Shown: one piece after another, positions 11,451 through 23,160 of the stretch
Position numbering within the stretch: position 1 is the stretch's first letter
Layout: every line of letters starts with the position of its first letter
DNA from: Doryteuthis pealeii
Taxonomy: Eukaryota; Mollusca; Cephalopoda; Myopsida; Loliginidae
Length of the DNA stretch: 64,000 bases
Reading direction: 5' to 3'
NCBI GenBank assembly: GCA_023376005.1
Contig: CM042176.1
Location: forward strand, 12,484,694-12,548,693
The notes under the pieces: model-generated
The model's database searches: none
Seen by the model: the letters and a program-made list of their open reading frames with translations, nothing else
Told to the model about the DNA's origin: nothing
Translations under genes and position numbers: made by a program

Positions 11451-13150
11451 TTTTATGAGGTTAAGTAACAAACAAATGTGTTTATTTTTATATGGCTTTA
11501 AGCTGACAATTTTTGGAGGATATGTGCTTAATTGAAGTCGTACCTAATTTTGAAAATTAATTAGTTAATAATTAATGAATTTTACATTTTTACCCTACAA
11601 TGGCAACTAGAATTTTAACATAAACTTTTATGAGGTTAAGTAAACAAACAAATGTGTTTATTTTTATATGGCTTTAAGCTGACAATTTTTGAAGGATATG
11701 TGCTTAATTGAAGTCGTACCTAATTTTTGAAATTAATTAGTTAATAATTAATGAATTTTACTTTTACCCTACAATGGCAACTAGAATTTTAACATAAACT
11801 TTTATGAGGTTAAGTAAACAAACAATTGTGTTTATTTTTTTATATGGCTTTAAGCTGACAATTTTGAGGATATGTGCTTAATTGAAGTCGTACCTAATTT
11901 TGAAAATTAATTAGTTAATAATTAATGAATTTTACATTTTTACCCTACAATAGCAACTAGAATTTTTAACATAAACTTTTATGAGGTTAAGTAAAGACAA
12001 ACAATGTGTTTTTTTTATATGGCTTTAAGCTGACAATTTTTGGAGGATATGTGCTTAATTGAAGTCGATACCTAATTTTGAAATTAATTAGTTAATAATA
12101 TATGAATTTTACATTTTTACCCTACAATGGCAACTAGAATTTTAAACATAAACTTTTATGAGGTTAAGTAAACAAACAAATGTGTTTATTTTATATGGCT
12201 TTAAGCTGACAATTTTTTGAAGGATATGTGCTTAATTGAAGTCGTACCTAATTTTGAAAATTAATTAGTTAATAATTAATGAATTTTACATTTTTACCCT
12301 ACAATGGCAACTAGAATTTTAACATAAACTTTTATGAGGTTAAGTAAACAAACAAATGTGTTTATTTTATATGGCTTTAAGCTGACAATTTTTGGAGGAT
12401 ATGTGCTTAATTGAAGTCGTACCTAATTTTGAAAATTATTAGTTAATAATTAATGAATTTTACATTTTTACCCTACAATGGCAACTAGAATTTAACATAA
12501 ATTTTATGAGTTAAGTAAACAAACAAATGTGTTTATTTTTATATGGCTTTAAGCTGACAATTTTGGAGGATATGTGCTTAATTGAAGTCGTACCTAATTT
12601 TGAAAATTAATTAGTTAATAATTAATGAATTTTACATTTTTACCCTACAATGGCAACTAGAATTTTAACATAAACTTTATGAGGTTAAGTAAACAAACAA
12701 ATGTGTTTATTTTTATATGGCTTTAAGCCGACAATTTTTGAAGGATATGTGCTTAATTGAAGTCGTACCTAATTTTGAAAATTAATTAGTTAATAATTAA
12801 TGAATTTAACATTTTTACCCTACAATGGCAACTAGAATTTTAACATAAACTTTTATGAGGTAAGTAAACAAACAAATGTGTTTATTTTTATATGGCTTTA
12901 AGCCGACAATTTTTGAAGGATATGTGCTTAATTGAAGTCGTACCTAATTTTGAAAATTAATTAGTTAATGATTAATGAATTTTACATTTTTACCTAACAA
13001 TGGCAACTAGAATTTTAACATAAACTTTTATGAGGTTAAGTAAACAAACAAATGTGTTTATTTTTATATGGCTTTAAGCTGACAATTTTGGAGGATATGT
13101 GCTTAATTGAAGTCGTACCTAATTTTGAAATGAATTAGTTAATAATTAAT
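11420..13150. repeat. ~176-bp tandem array, about 9-10 units
   Basis: Unit starts CTACAATGGCAACTAG, continues through TATGGCTTTAAGCTGAC and GAAGTCGTACCTAATTTTG, and ends GAATTTTACATTTTTACC. Units differ mainly by single-base indels and a few substitutions. The only other copy of the first half-unit is at 26597-26630. Confidence 0.95.
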
Positions 13151-13303
13151 GAATTTTTAGGGCGGGAATATATGTTCAAATGTAAGGCTAAACGAATCGA
13201 GAAAATGTCAATCCCTGAATAGGTCAAAATGTAATTCAGGGATTGACATTTTCTCGATTCATTTAGCCTTACATTTGAACATATATGCCCGCCTAAAAAT
13301 TCA
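13150..13303. mobile_element. Hairpin element, ~65-75-bp arms
   Basis: GAATTTTTAGGGCGGG at the left pairs with CCCGCCTAAAAATTC at the right; the inner arms (AATGTAAGGCTAAA, GAAAATGTCAATCCCTGAAT) are inverted copies with a short loop around 13219-13231. Inserted exactly at the end of the 176-bp array. Confidence 0.85.
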
Positions 13304-13317
13304 TTATGTAATGAAAT

Positions 13318-13600
13318 TTTATTGTGTACAGTGCTCAGGTGCACCACAACTCATCAAAGTCTCATGTCAAGTACACAGAATAATGTTGTGTCGAGAACAT
13401 GAACAGTTCACAGTGTAATATGCATGTATGTGTGTGCAAGTGTATGTGGAGAGTGGTATCAGGTATAGTGTTGGCGGACTACAGGAAGCATGGAGGCTTT
13501 AAAAGATTCAGTGCTCCGGCAGCCTACAACAGATGCAGGCAGTTTATCCATGTCTCCACAATTCTGAGCGTAAAAAAATGTTTCCGAAAGTCACGTGACA
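13318..13600 (-). mobile_element. CR1/L2-like LINE 3' fragment
   Basis: Reverse copy of the LINE tail at 26640-26940, including the conserved 3' UTR (TTGTGTACAGTGCTCAGG) and the end of the RT ORF. It stops at CACGTGACAG, where a fragment of the 176-bp repeat follows in inverted orientation (13600-13665). Confidence 0.8.
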
Positions 13601-13778
13601 GTTATTAACTAATTAATTTTCAAAATTAGGTACGACTTCAATTAAGCACATATCCTCCAAAAAAAATTTTTTTATGTAAACTATTGTTCAGGATGTATTT
13701 ATAGGTGATACTTTATGTGTATATAATACTCGAATAAAATGATAGTAAAACTAATTGAAATATTTGTTTTCTTTTCAG

Positions 13779-13917
13779 ATCTGATTGTTGCTTTGAAGGT
13801 TTTGTGATTCTTGCTGTTCAAGCTATGGTGAACAGGATATGTGGAGAGAAGTGCTTCCATTTATTGATAAAGCTTATGGAATATCCAAAAGTGCTCCCCT
13901 ACCATTATGAAACTTTG
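13779..13917 (+). pseudogene. PEX26: Second copy of PEX26 exon, frameshifted
   Basis: Same acceptor (TTTTCAG) and donor (GTATGT) as the exon at 27360-27500, but 139 nt instead of 141. One T is missing in the codons for QAYG and one A in the codons for YGNI, so the frame is lost. The remaining bases are nearly identical. No partner exons follow, since homology stops at 15479. It is either a dead duplicate or an allelic contig with base-calling deletions; the latter fits the many other one-base gaps. Confidence 0.8.
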
Positions 13918-14981
13918 GTATGTTCCGCAACTTCATCTTCAAAACCATGTCAGGAATTTTAAATACCCATACAGGGATGCTGATAGCTTTTTAATTTAGT
14001 GCATCCAGGGATGGATGGATTTGATTTGAATGAGTCTTCAGGAAATTTGATGGGTTCCAACTAAATTTTATCAGAATGTACCTGAACTTTCGACATCTTA
14101 TTTAAAACATAAATTAAAATTTATTATTAGTATCTGAAATTTGTTAAAATCCAAAATATCAAACTTACTGTATACAGTAAAATGGTGGGCTTAAATGTTC
14201 AAAATATTTAAGCTTGGATGTGAAAGGGCATATTTTTTTCAAGAATGTCATTAAAGATGATATTCCTTATTAAAAAAAAAAGGTTCAATTTAGCTAAACT
14301 TACTCAGTTTTAATGCTAAAATCTTTCAAATCTGGCTGTAAAAGAGTTAATGGTGTCAATTTAATTTCTAAGTTTTTTTTTGTTATTTCTTAGTTGAGCA
14401 ACATGAGTGACCCAGAATAAACAGAACCCCAATTATTTATTTATTTTCCCATTAAACTAACCCTAGACCCTAAACCCTAACCCTAAACCCTAGTTAGACT
14501 TAAGCCTAAAAAAAACAATTAAAATTAAAATTACAAGTTTTATTACAAAATTTGTGGGTTCATTTTTTCTGGGTCCCCCTGTAATATTATGTTACTCAAC
14601 TAGGGAGGGTTAAAGTTTAGGGTTAATGTTGGGGTTGGGGTTTAGGGTTAGTTTAATGGGAAAATAAATAATTTGGTTCTGTTTTTCTGGGTCAGCCTGT
14701 AATATCATGTTATCAACTAGAAATAACCAAAGTTTCTTAATAAATTGCAGAGTTTTTATCTATGAACAACTAAAACCGTCTAACCCCTACTTTGTCACGC
14801 ATACAGTGTAATTCGTTTCAAGAAAGAATTATTGAAATGTATTTACAGTTTGCTGGAAATGGTGGGGGAAGGAAAAAAAATACTGGGATGTATGGATATG
14901 ATTTTTCTGTGTCAGTGACGTAGGACGCCTACCTATCAGCATCTCTGACCATATTTGATGTTGCTTCTTTATGCTTCTTTA

Positions 14982-15330
14982 CTAGCAAGAATATGCGCCT
15001 CCGCAGAGCATAAGTATTTAAGTTTTAATGTAATGAAATATATTAAATTAGAAAGACTAATGAAATTAAATAAGAATGCATATAAAAAGATTACATTTAT
15101 TTTGATTATATTTCAATTGGTTTCTATATAAAATCATTCATGATTTATTTTAATTCATTGGCGAATAAAACAATAATATTAGAGATCAATAACACCAAGT
15201 AATTATTTATTAAACCCGGTTTTGTAACCACTATGCAAATTAACCAGATCATATATTATGTAAACCTTTATATTTTGTGATATATGAAACACATTGTAGG
15301 ATTTTAAACTCACAATAACTAATAATTATT
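14982..15330 (-). mobile_element. Truncated Helitron, family A-related
   Basis: Starts ACTAGCAAGAATATGCGCC (3' end on the minus strand) and follows family A through the ATTTAAGTTTTAATGTAAT stretch, but lacks the 5' TC terminus. Its 3' hairpin is imperfect. Confidence 0.65.
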
Positions 15331-15403
15331 TATTTAATTTAATTTTAATTTAATTTAATTTTTTATTTAATTTTGTTTATATTTTATATTTTTTTTATTT
15401 ATT

Positions 15404-15478
15404 TATTTGGAACATATGACCTTTAGGCATCCCTTTTGCAATCTCATTTCATCAGGACATTTTTTTCAATTAACACCG
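15404..15478. mobile_element. MITE with GGACCATATGACC ends, cut by the N
   Basis: Left 75 bp of the element seen whole at 28998-29233 and 34958-35203. It is interrupted exactly at the N, after which unrelated sequence follows. Confidence 0.8.
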
Positions 15479-15479
15479 N
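15479..15479. other. Assembly N, contig-junction candidate
   Basis: Single ambiguous base at which homology to 29059 ends abruptly in the middle of a MITE. Confidence 0.8.
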
Positions 15480-16020
15480 ATCTTCCACATCTAACTTGAA
15501 CGTACTACAGACATATAATACAAACACCACGCAGGCCCACACATAAATTTACAAGACATTTTCGCCTGACCAAATGGATTTCTGTCCAGATTTATAAACC
15601 TACTTTACCTTCATACTAATAGAATAATATAAATATATAAATATAAATTATATAATTAGAATAAAACCAAAACAATTAGTAATCAATAAAACCTAGGCAA
15701 ATATTATATCAAAATATCTTTTAATAATCAAATTATCCTTCTCTTCACACTGTATATATTGTCATATTATAAAATACAATTGCTTGCTATTAGTATGTTA
15801 TAAGGCTATTAGTATTAATATATAATGCAAGGTTTATTAATAAAACTTATAATTAGATAAAAAATATCATCAATAAACTATTTTGATTCAGTCAAGACGC
15901 CATATTAGTACGATAGATAGATAATACTCCAGTATTATTGGATTATTCGGTCTATTGTTCTCATCTTAATAACATTGTACCCAATTATAATCATTGAAGT
16001 CATTACAGTTTCCAAAAATT
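15480..16020. other. Unassigned, with diverged Helitron A remnant
   Basis: Positions 15660-15870 resemble the central part of Helitron family A (AATCAATAAAACC, TTCACACTGTA, ATACAATTGC). The rest, including 15480-15600, is unrecognised and non-coding. Confidence 0.45.
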
Positions 16021-16690
16021 AATGTTCTTAGGATTATTATCTATGTTCTCTGATTTTTTTAATGAAGCTGATAATTAGTATTATTCAGACTATTATCCTC
16101 GTCTTTATGTTATCGGTTCAACGTTTCAGCCTCCGGACCTTCTTCAGGATTTCTTATCGAATTTGGGAAAGCCTTCTCAACTCAAAAAACTATTTTGGTA
16201 ATCGGGACCTTCTTGTAATCCGGGAACCTTCTTGTCGTAATCGGAGCTATCTTCGCAACTCTGATCTAACCCTTCATTCAATCACGGGGGGCATCCTGAT
16301 TCCCATTCCGCTAACCCCAGCTGGCGGTACAGGTGTTAATAATTGAAGGGCAAAACTTAACACCTGTACCCCAGCTATGGTTAGCCTAATGAGAATAGTA
16401 AAACCCCATTGATTGATAAAAGGTTGAGTTCAAAGTTCGAGATGCTCCCGATTACGACAAAAAAGTTTTCCCAAGTTTCAAAAAGAAGGTTCACGTGTTC
16501 GAAAAAGGCTCCCGCGTCCGACAAAAACATACCCGAAGAAGGCCAGAGGGCACATCGCCGAAAGTTGTACCGATGGTTATAAGATGAGGACAAATTGTTC
16601 CGAATAATACAAATAATACTAATATCAAGCATTATCCACCAAAATCAGAGAAAATAGATAATATCCACTAAAAATAAGAGATTGTTTTTG
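16020..16690. mobile_element. Large foldback, motif family C
   Basis: Two halves in inverted orientation meet near 16340 (GGTACAGGTGTTAA against TTAACACCTGTACC). Arms carry AACGTTTCAGCC followed by CTTCTTCAGG on one side and CGAAGAAGGCC on the other. The same family recurs at 46380-46860 and 50940-51720. Apparent ORFs (16062-16346, 16381-16632) are arm translations without recognisable domains. Confidence 0.75.
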
Positions 16691-17540
16691 GAACTGTAAT
16701 ACGAAGTTATTTCGAAGTTTGTTAGGAATACTTGGAAACATATAAAAGTATCTGCTCCAGTCAGAGCGTGGTGAGTAGCCCTGGTTAACATTCTCTCAGC
16801 CACCCTCATTTGCTTAAAATCTAAAATAAATGGGTAAATTAGATCAGTTTGAATTAAGAATAATTGAAATCAATAAATCCGTGCAAAATTCTTAAGAAAC
16901 ACTACAGAATAATATATATATAATATATATATATATAATATATAAATTATTAATATATATATAAGTTATAATTGGCAGCATTTTTTCTTTTAAACATGTT
17001 TTGTTAAACTCTACTGACGATTCCTGTCGGACGAGTTTTGTTCGATCCATTCTAACTGTCTGGCCATCTTTTTTAATGTCAGGGTGGAATTGGTGTAGCA
17101 ATCCACAAAGTTTTCTTTACGAGCGCTTTCGGCATGTCTTTGTGCCATCTTCAGGTGTGAAGCTCGTCGACAACAATCGCCAATAGAGTTTAACACCCCC
17201 CCATATATATATATATATATATATATATGATTTTCGATGTCTTTTTATTTCTCTTCAAAGGTTAAAATGTCATGCATATTAGTATTCTCAAACAGATCCG
17301 TCATATTATTTGCGTTAAAATATTTCTTTCTAATTGGAGCGAAAAACTCCAGATTCCACGAGGAAATAATATTTGACACTGTACGGTGTTTGGCATGTCC
17401 AGCTCCGTGGTTGATCTCACAGTTTCATCATAAATGAGCATATTAGTCTTATATTGCCAATGCGCAGCCTAGCCAGTATTACTCTTCCTCTCGGGATTTT
17501 CTATATTCCGACTTCCATTCTCATTTTACTTCAGTTAAAT
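16691..17540. other. Unassigned; one half foldback
   Basis: 16890-16960 and 17199-17230 are TA-rich. Between them 16980-17195 has CTTTCGGCATGTC followed by GCCATCTTCAGG, a single arm of the motif shared by foldbacks in this window. 17230-17540 shows no exon or repeat I recognise. Confidence 0.4.
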
Positions 17541-17559
17541 ATATAGGCTACGCAATTGT

Positions 17560-17619
<60 letters not shown>

Positions 17620-17750
17620 TATATATATGTATATATGTGGGGGTGATTTATTTCCTATATATTTATTTACTCTTCTCCAGGTCATAGCGTAAGAGACAAA
17701 GAACACAGTGTTATTTTGTTTGGTGATAAAATAACAATAACAAATTACCA

Positions 17751-17783
<33 letters not shown>

Positions 17784-18873
17784 ACACACTCTCTCTCTCT
17801 CTCTCTCTCTTTCTCTCTGTCTCTTCTTTTATACAAACTTTACTTTGTCTCGTGTCTTTATTAGTAATTGCCAATCACCATTCACAGCAATGTTTACCAT
17901 TCTATGGTCATTTTTAAAAGTACAAACAAACAAACAAACAAAAATAACCAAAAATAAAACCGCAAACAAAATGTAGATATCGAAATTAATTGTATCTTTT
18001 GGAGTCTACATTGTTCAATTCTTTTAACGTCCTAAGATTTTCGAGGAAAATTCCAATAATTTCCTTTTAGCTATCACTGTGTGTGTGTATGTGTGAATTT
18101 CTTTAGCATTAGTGTGCGCGTGTGTGTGTGTGTGTGAATTTTCTTTTAGCTATTAGTGTGCTTTAGTGTGTGCGCGTGTGTGTGTGTGGTGTGAATTTTC
18201 TTTTAGCTATTAGCTATTAGTAGCTATCAGTGTGTGTGGTGTATGTGTGTGCGTGTCTGCTTATGAGTGTTTGTGTATATGTGTGTGAATGTATTTTTGT
18301 TTTATGTGTGTGTGTGTTTCTGTGTGTGCGTATGTGTGACAAAGAAACACACTCATACAGATGTGTGAGTGTGTCTCTTTGTCTCTGTGTGTGTCAGTCT
18401 GTCTGTGCGTGTGTATGTGTGCGAGTGTGTGCGTCTGTGCGCGGTGTGTGTGTGCCTATGCGTGAAAGTGTGTATGTGTACGTATGCGCTGTGTACATGA
18501 GTGCGCGTATGTGAGTGTGTGCGTGTGTGATACCGTCAGTGCGTGCGTGTATGTTTGTGTGTGTGTATACCAATAATGTTAAGTGCGCCTTCGCAACTCG
18601 CAGTTCAAATAAATAGACAATTCCTCTTTTTTTCAGTTTTTTTCTTCTTCTCTTCTTTTCTAATTCTTTATTTCTTCGGAGATAACGAGAGTTAATCTCG
18701 ACGACTTACCGTACATCATTAGTTGTATTTGTCCCCGGAATATAGTTTTCTTTCTCTCTTACAAAAACATTGAATTAATAACGTGGTCTATGTGTTTCAA
18801 GAGCCGAGTATTTTAGTTTCTTTCAGAAAATTATTTACTATATTGATAAATAGATTGATTTAAAGAAAAGTAA

Positions 18874-18906
<33 letters not shown>

Positions 18907-19097
18907 CACACACACACACACAAATGTGTGTAAATGTGAGTATTACTTTTCTTTTAATCTATCTATTTATCTTATAGCAAATAATTTTCGGAAAATAAAA
19001 TGTCGATATCATATATATATATGTAGAAATATGTAAAAAAAAACATATGCAAATGATGTATTAATTTGTGAATAAAAAGTTCAACGTCCGTGAGAGC

Positions 19098-19129
<32 letters not shown>

Positions 19130-19600
19130 TACATATATAATATATATATATATATGTACATTAATATGGTGACATATGTACATGTACACATATACATACT
19201 AATATATATATATATGAATATATATATATATATATAATGTAAGTATATATATATATGTACATGTACCATATATATATATTATATATATATAATATATATA
19301 TGTGTGTTGTGTGTGTTTGTGTGTGCTTTCTGTGTGTGTTTACTTTTAATCTATGTTAGTAACTAATTTTCTAACTTACACACACACACACACACACAAA
19401 CACAAAAAACTTCACAACACACAACACTCAACCCCCTCTCTCTCTCACACACACACACACACAAAACCTCTCTCTTTCTCTCTCTCAGCACACACACACA
19501 CACACAACACACACACATTCACACAAAGACCACACCACACACACCACACAATATATATAACTATGTATATGAAGTATAAAAATATGTAAAAAACAAACAA
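17541..19600. repeat. CA/GT/TA microsatellite domain
   Basis: (CA)n at 17560-17616 and 17750-17785 (then CT), degenerate GT-rich sequence 18070-18560 in which TTTCTTTTAGCTATTAG is repeated, (CA)n 18869-18922, CA and TA blocks 19098-19320, and CA/CT 19378-19560. Translations in all frames are simple-repeat artefacts. Confidence 0.9.
18815..18995. repeat. Foldback centred on (CA)n
   Basis: AATTATTTACTATATTGATA and AATAGATTGATTTAAAGAAAAG on the left face inverted counterparts on the right, with (CA)n between. A third half-arm occurs at 19330-19375. Confidence 0.7.
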
Positions 19601-19784
19601 ACAAATATTCAAAGGATGTGTCTATTTGAGAATGAATACTTCAACGTTCGAAAGTGCATTTCGCTTTTTATATAGTATAAATATACTAACCATCATCAGG
19701 GCAATATTAAGGAGTGATATTGTAATGTTCATTCAAAAAAAATTATGCGAACGGATACGAAAATATGACAAACCTATTTGTAAT

Positions 19785-19880
19785 CATCGTGGCTTAATGG
19801 TTAGCAAACTAGTGTCGCAGATCCATTACAACTGAATAGGGAATTTAATTCTCACTGGATGCCCCATGTGACCTAATGTC
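19785..19880 (+). mobile_element. tRNA-derived SINE
   Basis: GTGGCTTAATGGTTAGCAAAC is a box-A-like sequence and GGAATTTAATTCTCACTGG a degenerate box B; the layout matches the SINE copies at 61614-62160. Confidence 0.7.
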
Positions 19881-19883
19881 ACA

Positions 19884-20216
19884 ATGTGGGTGAGCCTGAA
19901 AAAGACGTGGAAACAACACCTACGAGAGGCACAGCTATACGGTCACCTGCCACATATCACCCAAACCATCCGAGTAAGACGGACAAGACACGGCTTGGAG
20001 AAGCAAGGACGAACTCATAAGCGACGTCCTCCTGCGGAAGCCAGCACATGGCACGCCAGTGTGGGCCGACCAGCAAACACGTACGTTGATCAGCTCTGTG
20101 CGGATACAGGATGCCTGCATAGAGGACCTCCCGAGAATGATGAGCGATAGGGACGGATGGAGAGATTGTCATGGATATCGCGCTGACAGCGCGACATGAT
20201 GATGATGGATGACATC
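19884..20216 (+). mobile_element. LINE C-terminus and 3' end
   Basis: Translation, with frameshifts, gives KTWKQHLREAQLYGH, then a RRTRH segment, GRPANTYVDQLC, and a DRDGWR motif near the end. This order is typical of the C-terminal tail of a common animal non-LTR retrotransposon ORF. It ends in GATGATGATG repeats, as LINE 3' ends often do. Not a functional gene. Confidence 0.7.
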
Positions 20217-20224
20217 AATTGCTA

Positions 20225-20412
20225 TTTCTATCTATATTCTAATTTTTAAGTATTTTCGTATATAAATTAAATCCTCATACTCTTTGCACAAAAAGCAAGC
20301 TCTGGTGATATTTAATGTGTATATATATTTACTTTGTCATTAATTGTTTTATTTTCGTAGTTTCATCCGGACATACACACGTACATACACACCAACCCCC
20401 AACTTTATATAT
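20225..20412 (-). mobile_element. Helitron family D, 5' part
   Basis: Minus-strand match to the 5' region of 38402-39086: TTTCATCCGGACATAC on + and TTTATATATGTA at the terminus. The 3' part is lost at the LINE to its left. It joins directly to the next family D copy. Confidence 0.7.
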
Positions 20413-21745
20413 GTACCATAAGCGGTACCCGGCGTCGCCTGACTCGAAGAAAGAGATTACAAATGCTGATCAAACTTAATAGAAGAAATACAGAAATAAA
20501 GATGAACGTGTAACGTTATCTAATTCGAGAATTATGCTTTACGAGTTCGAACTGGACCATAGGCCGCAGAAGCAACAAAAATAGATTTGTTCTGCATATG
20601 ATCACAATACAGTACATTTTTATCACCAGTACAGTACATTATACCGAACAGTACATGATCACATTACAGTAGATTTGATTGCATTTGATCACAGTTCAGT
20701 ACATTTTATCACCGTACAGTACATGATACATTACAGTACATTTGATTGCATTTGATCACAGTTCAGTTACATTTTTATCACCGTACAGTACATGATCACA
20801 TTACAGTACATTTGATTTCATTTGATCACAGTTCAGTACATTTTTATCACGTACAGTACATGATCACATTACAGTACATTTGATTGCATTTGATCACAAG
20901 TTCAGTACATTTTATCAACGTACAGTACATGATCACATTACATACATTTGATTGCATTTGATCACAGTTCAATACATTTATCACCGTACAGTACATGATC
21001 ATACAGTAGATTTGATTTCATTTGATCACAGTTCAGTACATTTTTATCACCGTACAGTACATGATCACATTACAGTAGATTTGATTGCATTTGATCACAG
21101 TTCAGTACATTTTTATCACCGTACAGTACATGATCACATTACAGTACATTTGATTGCATTTGATCACAGTTCAGTACATTTTATCACCGTACAGACATGA
21201 TCACATTACAGTAGATTTGATTTCATTTGATCACAGTTCAGTACATTTTTATCACCGTACAGTACATGATCACATTACAGTAGATTTGATTTCATTTGAT
21301 CACAGTCAGTACATTTTTATCACCGTACAGTACATGATCACATACAGTACATTGATTGCATTTGATCACAGTTCAGTACATTTTTATCACGTACAGTACA
21401 TGATCACATTACAGTACATTTGATTGCGTTTGATCACAGTTCAATACATTTTTATCACCGTACAGTACCATATCACATTACAGTACATTGATTATAGTAT
21501 ATTTGAACACATTTGGATCACAATACAGTACTTTGATCACAGTATCCTCGAATATAAATCAAATCTCCATAATTTTTGTACAAACGTCGTGTAGTTTTGT
21601 TTTTGTAGTTTCATGCGGACAAATTATTGATCGCAATATCTTGTCAGGTGACTGCCACTCCTTTATTCATTGTTCGTTTGTGAGCTCGTTCATGACTTTT
21701 CAATCCTGGCAAAGTCTTGCATAATTAGAAAGTTAATGTCATCCG
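20413..21745 (-). mobile_element. Helitron family D copy holding a 69-bp array
   Basis: Its 3' end (AAGCGGTACCCGGCGTCGCC on +) lies against the 5' end of the previous copy, and its 5' region (GTTTCATGCGGAC) appears near 21608-21625. Most of the interior is the 69-bp array. Ends are diverged, so limits are approximate. Confidence 0.55.
20600..21500. repeat. ~69-bp tandem array, about 13 units
   Basis: Unit has GATCACAGTTCAGTACATTT, TATCACCGTACAGTACATG, and ATCACATTACAGTA, that is, three related GTACA/TGATCA sub-repeats. Indels of one base are common. ORFs across it are repeat products. Confidence 0.95.
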
Positions 21746-21763
21746 GACATACATACATGCAAA

Positions 21764-22215
21764 CTAGAAGTGGTTACGTGGCATCGCTGAGTAGAGGAGA
21801 AAAAAAAAAAAAACAGAAAAAAAAAGTGGTGTAATGGTTAGCAAGCTAGTCTTGTAGATTCGTTACTACTGAATAGCGAGTTCAATCCTTGCTGGATGTC
21901 CCTTAGAAATCCCTAGGTAAAAAGATCTTATGTCAATTCGCCTTGAAAAAAGAGTAAATAAAAAGGAAAAAAATTATTGTTTGCGTTCCATATCAATTTG
22001 TTTAACTTTGAGTTCACGGACATGTTTAAGTAGAATTTTAATGCCATTTTAACGCTATTTTAGTTTTGTAAATATATTCACGAAATAAATCAAATCTTAA
22101 TAATTTTTACCCAAAAAATCTAAACTCGGGAACTGTGACTGTGTGTATATATTTATTTTCTCGTAAACGTAAAAGAAAATTCCTCGGAAAATACATACAT
22201 AGATACATGTTGATC
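21764..22215 (-). mobile_element. Helitron family D, third copy
   Basis: Begins on + with CTAGAAGTGG, the reverse of the 3' CTAG end, and later has the TATTTATTTTCTCGTAAACG and CATACATACATAGATACATG stretch equivalent to the 5' side. A SINE is inserted. Boundaries approximate. Confidence 0.5.
21828..21950 (+). mobile_element. tRNA-derived SINE
   Basis: GTGGTGTAATGGTTAGCAAGC (box A) and GAGTTCAATCCTTGCTGG (box B), followed by a non-tRNA body ending in AAAAGAGTAAATAAAAAGG. Confidence 0.8.
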
Positions 22216-22261
22216 ACATCGTCTTGTCAGCCGAAGACTACTCATTTGTCCATTCGTCGGC

Positions 22262-23160
22262 TCATTGATGACTCTTCAGCCCTACCAACGACTTGCACAT
22301 TTTAGAACAAATTTTGCACTCATGACGATCGGTGTTGATCGAGAAAAAAAGGCACGGTATACGTATCACTGTGAATTCCATGTGACGCCTGAGACCTAAC
22401 TGTTTGGCACACTTTAGTGCTGCAAGAGCATGGAGAGTTTTAATGTTGGGAATCAGAGTGTGACATGGGAGAGACAGCAATTGCAGTTGGATTGATTTCA
22501 TGTGATTTCATGTGATTAATCAGGCTGCCTTGCAAACAGTGCTCGGCGACTCTTCTCAAATATCTACGCGTCTCCATAATTGTCCGATAGAGTTTCACGT
22601 CTTCTGAATTCTCTCTTGATTTTGCCCAGTCTAGATTTAGTAACAGTGAATGTATATATATATGTTTACTTTCTTGTTAACTGTTTTATTTTCGTAATTT
22701 CCTCCATATATACATGGATACATGGCAATAGCATAATCTTTACAGATCATTGCCGTCCTCACAATCCCACAACTCCACCACCAGAACCCTTCCTTGCATG
22801 AGCCCTCAAATGACTCATCAAACCTGCTGCAGATCTACAAAGTTTGACGCAAATATGACATTGAAAAGACTTCTTCCCCGTTGAATGAGATGATTCAGAT
22901 GAATCAGATGATCAGATGATAAAATTGATGCTTATGCACCACCATATGTCTTCTTAAGACCAGAAGCCGACTTACAGACCTTGCCACATATAGCACAAGA
23001 CACATGGATACATACATACTTACATACATACATTCCACTTGCCCATTTGTATATGGATATACGAGTCGAAGCATGTTTAAACAGGTTTCTCTCTCCTATT
23101 AACGAGACTACAGGGTAGGAGACCTTACGTAGGACACTACATAGTAGAAGTCTCAATCAT
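22262..23160 (-). pseudogene. Decayed C2H2-type zinc-finger ORF
   Basis: Three minus-strand segments in different frames contain fingers of one kind: CAICGKVCKSASGL (near 22960-23005), CHICVKLCRSAAGLMSHLRAH (near 22790-22865), and CKICSKMCKSLVGLKSH (near 22265-22320). The C-x2-C…(K/R)S-x2-GL…H spacing is common in fingers carried by retroelement proteins. Stops and frameshifts lie between them, and TA-rich Helitron-like sequence interrupts at 22600-22720. Which element it came from is unknown. Confidence 0.55.

Larger units (their letters stand above)
13660..15478 (+). repeat. Duplicated block, copy A
   Basis: Collinear with 27246-29059 across exon and intron, with mostly one-base indels between copies. 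The left edge is where TTATGTAAACTATTGTTCAGG begins; the right edge is the N at 15479. Includes an intronic inverted-repeat element (14385-14715) and a truncated Helitron. Either a recent segmental duplication or an unmerged allele. Confidence 0.85.

Noticed and set aside
13779..13917. Functional upstream PEX26 exon
   Set aside because: Two one-base deletions break the frame and no partner exons follow; treated as a duplicate or assembly artefact.
14440..14500. Interstitial telomere repeats (CCCTAA-like)
   Set aside because: Only a few irregular CCCTAAACCCTAA copies, inside an inverted-repeat element also found elsewhere; not a telomeric array.
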